The notes beneath the pieces are model-generated. The model was not told the origin of the DNA. It ran no database searches and saw nothing but the letters and a program-made list of their open reading frames with translations. From an uncultured Haloferula sp. (GTDB lineage Bacteria; Verrucomicrobiota; Verrucomicrobiae; Verrucomicrobiales; Akkermansiaceae): a stretch of DNA of 9,911 bases. The DNA is taken from NCBI GenBank assembly GCA_946885645.1, contig CAMPGU010000146.1, positions 1-9,911 of the forward strand, written 5' to 3'. How positions within the stretch are numbered: the first letter of the stretch is position 1; every line of letters starts with the position of its first letter. Shown here piece after piece: positions 7,601 to 9,911 of this stretch. The translations under genes were made by a program, and so were the position numbers.

Positions 7601-9712
7601 TGGAACTCGTGGGAGAACCCGCTGAGGAGTAGGATCGCAGGCCAGTTTTCCTCCTACGGCAAACGCCGTAACCTGTTCGCCGGCGGGGACGAGACGGAGC
7701 GCTGGAAAGCGCGGCTGGCGGAGGAGTTCTCAAGGTGGCGGGAGGCCCATGGCCTGTTCTCCGAAGTGGTCCCGGCAAAAGCCGCGGACTACCTCGCGGA
7801 GGAGCTGGCTACGGGAGCCACCTTCGTGGTTTCGACGGCCGCCGCGGAGTTAAGCACGGCTTTCCATCATGGCCTGGTGGCAAAGCGTGCGGAAGGGATC
7901 TTCAAGGATTCCATCGGCGGGCAGGAATCTCCCGCTTTCGTGCGGTACGAGATTGCGCGGGACTGGCTGGCGGGATTCGCGGCGAGCCACCCGGAGAGCG
8001 TGCAGGGAACGCCGGAAGGACTCACGGGGGCGGTGATCGACGAAGCGTCCGTGCATCTCGCGCGCGGCGGGTTTGAACAGCGGGCGGTGAAGTCGGTTCC
8101 GCTGTTCTTCCGCGTGGAGGGGTTGCGATCGAGCCATGCACGCATCGACGGCGGCGCGATCGGGCTTCACTACAGCGAATTTCTCGACCGCCTGGAGCGC
8201 CACGAGCGCACCGACGCCGCAGCTTTCCGTGCACTGGCGGAGCGGAAGACGCAGCTCACGGGGGCGAAGCGCGACCAAATGCGCCTGGAGGAATTCAAGC
8301 CGAAGGTGATGAGCGCCTTCGTGCGGAATCGGCTGATTGACGAGGTGTATCTTCCCCTGATCGGCAACAACCTCGCCAAGCAACTCGGCACCGCCGGGGC
8401 GAACACCCGCACGGACCGCATGGGCCTGCTGCTGCTCATTTCCCCGCCGGGCTATGGCAAGACCACGATCATGGAGTACGTGGCGAACCGCCTGGGGCTG
8501 ACCTTCGTGAAGATCAACGGTCCCGCGCTGGGCCACCGGGTGCTCTCGCTCGATCCCGCGGAGGCACCCAACGCCTCCGCGCGCATGGAGGTGGAACGCG
8601 CGAACCTGGCGCTGGAGATGGGCGACAACGTGATGCTTTATCTGGACGACATCCAGCACACGGACCCCGAGTTCCTGCAGAAGTTCATCAGCCTCTGCGA
8701 TGCGCAGCGGAAGATCGAAGGCGTATGGAAGGGCCAGGCCCGCACCTATGACCTCCGTGGCAGAAAGGTCGCCGTGGTGATGGCCGGCAATCCCTACACC
8801 GAGAGCGGCGGCAAATTCCAGATTCCGGACATGCTCGCGAACCGCGCGGATACCTACAATCTGGGGGACATCCTGGGCGGCCATGAGGCGGCCTTCAAGG
8901 CCAGCTACATTGAGAACGCCCTCACTTCGAATGCGGCGCTGTCCCGGCTGGCGAGCCGCTCGCAGAAGGACATCCTGATGCTCATCCGCATCACGGAAAC
9001 CGGTAGCCGGGACGGTGCCGATTTCGAGGGCAATTATACGCCCGCGGAGATCGAGGAGATGCTGGCGGTGACGAAGCACCTGCTCGCCGTACGCGATACC
9101 ATACTGCGGGTGAACCTGCAGTACATCAAAAGCGCGGCCCAGGAGGACGCCTATCGCACCGAGCCGCCCTTCAAGTTGCAGGGCTCCTACCGGAACATGA
9201 ACCGCATCGCGGAGAAGGTGCTGCCGCTCATGACGCCGGAAGAGGTGCGGCAGATCGTCGTGGATCACTATCGCAGCGAGTCGCAGAACCTCACCACCGC
9301 GGCGGAGGCGAACCTGCTGAAATTCCACGAGATGGAGGGTCTGCTGGACGAGACGCAGGCGGCACGCTGGGAGCAGATCAAGAAGGAGTTCAACAAGCGC
9401 AAACTGCTGGGAGCTGGCGGCGAGCACGATCCCGTGGCGCGGGTCGTCGCGCAGCTCACGCAGTTCAACGATGGGCTGGAGGCCATTAAGAACGGCATCT
9501 CGCAGGCGGGGCAGAGCTACGCGCAGCCGCAGACGCTGGCGGAACAGACGGTCTCGCAATTGCGCCAGATCATCGAAGGCCTGAGAGCCGTGCCCGTGCA
9601 GGTCGATATCAAGGTGGTGCCGGTTCAGGATGAAAAGGGCAGCATCGAGAAGATGGATGCGCCGGACGGCCCGCCGCTGGAGTTCGAGCCCGAGGTGAAG
9701 CAGGGGGAGTAG
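4622..9712 (+). CDS. giant coiled-coil AAA+ ATPase ('DNA repair ATPase', DUF3686 type)
   Basis: A 1696-aa soluble protein with no TM segment or signal peptide seen. ATG 4622 is chosen over an upstream in-frame TTG at 4583 that would add 13 poorly family-like residues. N-terminal region (about 60-415): beta-strand-rich, with blade-like repeats (FLFGYNIQFGLK, GSLVLLKILPYREG, DYVLLSYNRIKQ), matching what I recall as DUF3686. Middle (about 425-855): long alpha/coiled-coil region including LRKLRGEIIALRDVRYTD. A second beta segment follows (VIRFGKNAFNVNTQPLEMTI, about 855-875), then an alpha region to about 1230. C-terminal AAA+ module: Walker A PPGYGKTT with Lys1280; Walker B VMLYLDDIQ with Asp1342-Asp1343; sensor 1 MAGNPYTESGG with Asn1390; IPDMLANRAD with Arg1408 as possible arginine finger; sensor 2 GSYRNMNRIAEKV with Arg1524. 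The sensor-1 region resembles MoxR-family ATPases. The C-terminus is Q-rich then acidic. It lies 86 nt after the flotillin gene, same strand, so probably the same unit. 'DNA repair' is inherited annotation, probably from SMC/Rad50-like coiled-coil similarity; no nuclease or helicase motif is visible. A membrane-associated remodelling role is inferred from its neighbours. Confidence 0.85.
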   Translation: MPEELKKPDQLEGGAYEVIRARLDKHAATLREGLDALNAERLQVFGGIETALLGTERVSTEHNCVARDLVAIGKHRFLFGYNIQFGLKQTTDIKDVFAVYDYNPETRSFTPIAVEEVLGDAKFTEDFAYLFKYYRETVFLKFLIIGPHLYMAMRSGKSIDDIKVFKWRLAGDGTPEYVGNRFDHEYAFPAQQEFEWKRAHRGMHRPGLHPHISIEDRVFVETVGGDLTVKIEDNTASGQGIYSEPVTESDQTLDDAEIFYATVGSLVLLKILPYREGLHRHLVFNEKTSSVHRIDAIGDSCVLLPDDHGIIFANGYLLQSGEVKTFDHGLLDMRFERRVPSSNGEDILYSFYNRASGDYVLLSYNRIKQSVETPIVCSGYSLFGNGRLVLFRGDGEPQKHHALQIWQTPYLDDETSVAAAADKESFLYKIGNPELVRGMAESRELLTLLQKDDSFAGLYLDIVKRSGDLLDAYFWLDRPECKSLAAPVREIKKAGEAAIGEFEKVQKLRSLAAERTSAVRAAVEKLVREAHTASPDALQGFVHQLASLRKLRGEIIALRDVRYTDPEIVSAFEKEVVATTDAVSAKTVDFLLGEESLNSYAAAIDAQETALAKIAKVTEADEVATALDQAAAELEMLIEIVGGLKIADATQTTAIIERISGLYARLNGTRGSLRNKRRELARGEGEAQFAAQMKLLSQALANYLDLCDTPEKCDESLTRLMVQVEELEGRFAEFDEYIEQLATRREEIYDAFEGRRTQLVEARGKRAGALFKSAERILAGIRNRVASLGEVEEIHSYFATDPMIEKVRDLIGQLQSLGDSVKADDLQTRLKTLREDGVRQLKDKKDLYVEGENVIRFGKNAFNVNTQPLEMTIVPHGDAMAFHLTGTKFFEPITDAGFLAARDAWDLEVPSESPRVARAEYLAWKFLLEAAAGTEAPLLSRIQAFMQPRYAEGYTKGIHDEDAAKLLEHLLPIHAEAGLLRFGPRERAAGMLFWNSWENPLRSRIAGQFSSYGKRRNLFAGGDETERWKARLAEEFSRWREAHGLFSEVVPAKAADYLAEELATGATFVVSTAAAELSTAFHHGLVAKRAEGIFKDSIGGQESPAFVRYEIARDWLAGFAASHPESVQGTPEGLTGAVIDEASVHLARGGFEQRAVKSVPLFFRVEGLRSSHARIDGGAIGLHYSEFLDRLERHERTDAAAFRALAERKTQLTGAKRDQMRLEEFKPKVMSAFVRNRLIDEVYLPLIGNNLAKQLGTAGANTRTDRMGLLLLISPPGYGKTTIMEYVANRLGLTFVKINGPALGHRVLSLDPAEAPNASARMEVERANLALEMGDNVMLYLDDIQHTDPEFLQKFISLCDAQRKIEGVWKGQARTYDLRGRKVAVVMAGNPYTESGGKFQIPDMLANRADTYNLGDILGGHEAAFKASYIENALTSNAALSRLASRSQKDILMLIRITETGSRDGADFEGNYTPAEIEEMLAVTKHLLAVRDTILRVNLQYIKSAAQEDAYRTEPPFKLQGSYRNMNRIAEKVLPLMTPEEVRQIVVDHYRSESQNLTTAAEANLLKFHEMEGLLDETQAARWEQIKKEFNKRKLLGAGGEHDPVARVVAQLTQFNDGLEAIKNGISQAGQSYAQPQTLAEQTVSQLRQIIEGLRAVPVQVDIKVVPVQDEKGSIEKMDAPDGPPLEFEPEVKQGE

Positions 9713-9742
9713 CAACCCGGGCGGAGGCTGCTTCCTGGAGTT

Positions 9743-9777
9743 CTCCCGATCCCGCGATCACGTGATGTTGCGGGGAG
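9743..9777 (+). terminator. possible terminator hairpin and 10-bp palindrome after the ATPase gene
   Basis: CCCGC (9751-9755) pairs with GCGGG (9770-9774), and an upstream CTCC (9743-9746) could pair further with GGAG (9774-9777) after a bulge. The loop contains the perfect 10-bp palindrome ATCACGTGAT (9757-9766). A modest T-rich stretch (TGTTACTTT, 9785-9793) follows about ten bases later. The position, 30-65 bases past the ATPase stop, suits a terminator. The stem is short and the T-run is displaced, so this is tentative; the palindrome could instead be a protein-binding site. Confidence 0.35.
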
Positions 9778-9793
9778 CGCGGCGTGTTACTTT

Positions 9794-9839
9794 CCCGTCA
9801 CCCCCCCATCCCCCCGAAATATGTGAACCGCATCCCCCC
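9794..9839 (-). other. G-tract cluster on the minus strand (potential G-quadruplex)
   Basis: The + strand carries C-runs of 3 (9794-9796), 7 (9801-9807), 6 (9810-9815) and 6 (9834-9839). Read on the minus strand these are four G-tracts, and the 9794-9815 part alone fits the G3+N1-7 pattern because the 7-G run can supply two triplets. CATCCCCCC occurs twice, at 9807-9815 and 9831-9839, with a 24-bp offset. The bases before 9794 and after 9839 back to ordinary composition. The role is unknown: it may influence transcription or replication, or be a low-complexity intergenic tract. Confidence 0.45.
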
Positions 9840-9911
9840 TGCGGTCTTCGTATGGGAACGGCTTCTCTGTACTGGGACTTGCCGGAGGGTTCGCCGGCAT
9901 CCTGGCGGTGA

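Larger units (their letters stand above)
9713..9911. other. non-coding 3' end of window; no supportable gene
   Basis: After the ATPase stop no convincing coding start is seen. An ATG at 9821 is followed at once by TGA. An ATG at 9852 opens only 19 codons to a TGA at 9909-9911, and a GTG at 9823 stays open to the edge for 29 codons without family features. The frame of the 9821 ATG is hydrophobic at 9867-9910 (reading SVLGLAGGFAGILAV) but lacks a standard start after its TGA. On the minus strand a frame is open from the edge to a TAA at 9787-9789 and could be a convergent gene's tail. None can be chosen from this sequence. Confidence 0.5.

Noticed and set aside
4622..9712. Literal 'DNA repair' function for the large ATPase
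   Set aside because: No nuclease, helicase, zinc-hook or DNA-binding motif was seen. The long coiled coil alone can generate SMC/Rad50-like similarity.
7850..9715. 621-codon minus-strand open frame opposite the AAA+ region
   Set aside because: The plus strand in the same place encodes intact Walker A, Walker B and sensor motifs. The antisense product shows no recognisable motif, so it is a GC-driven shadow.
9852..9911. 19-codon ORF from ATG 9852 to TGA 9909-9911
   Set aside because: Very short, no ribosome site, and ends at the window edge by coincidence. It cannot be told from random open sequence.
1..9911. CRISPR array, tRNA/rRNA, insertion sequence, prophage or attachment site
   Set aside because: No regularly spaced repeats, cloverleaf or rRNA-like stretches, transposase motifs or terminal inverted repeats were seen. 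Base and codon character looks uniform across the genes.

Overview
The window is high-GC, gene-dense bacterial DNA. Every confident gene is on the + strand with short or overlapping junctions. Start codons include probable GTG and ATG starts with little Shine-Dalgarno signal. The LolC/E-type permease with an enlarged periplasmic domain, the weak ribosome binding sites and the flotillin/AAA+ gene set would fit a Verrucomicrobiota-like Gram-negative genome. That placement is an inference from overall impression, with no marker gene to fix it.

Layout: (1) bases 1-60 may be the tail of an upstream gene; (2) 110-1729 encodes a lipoprotein-releasing-system (LolC/LolE) type ABC permease of 539 aa, with a helical insertion of about 130 residues in its periplasmic domain; (3) 1795-2448 (possible TTG start at 1771) encodes a three-TM protein with a C-terminal OB-fold, of the YqiJ/NfeD-like type; (4) 2445-4535 encodes a 696-aa flotillin (SPFH/Band 7, YqiK type), overlapping gene 3 by an ATGA junction; (5) 4622-9712 encodes a very large (1696 aa) protein of the family usually labelled 'DNA repair ATPase' (DUF3686 type), with a beta-rich N-terminus, a long coiled-coil middle and a C-terminal MoxR-like AAA+ domain; (6) 9713-9911 has no supportable gene, but holds a palindrome/hairpin and a striking cluster of C-tracts.

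Genes 3-5 look like one transcription unit and one functional module: a membrane OB-fold protein paired with a flotillin scaffold (as yqiJ-yqiK in E. coli), plus a giant coiled-coil AAA+ ATPase. The likeliest reading is a membrane-microdomain or envelope-stress machine in which the ATPase remodels something at flotillin-organised membrane. I see no recognisable nuclease, helicase or other DNA-repair domain to justify the usual name. The permease upstream is an envelope protein too, but a 65-nt gap containing an 11-bp inverted repeat separates it from gene 3, so the module may be separately regulated. This is the most interesting candidate system in the window. The components are known families, but the biochemical role of the ATPase is, as far as I know, undescribed.
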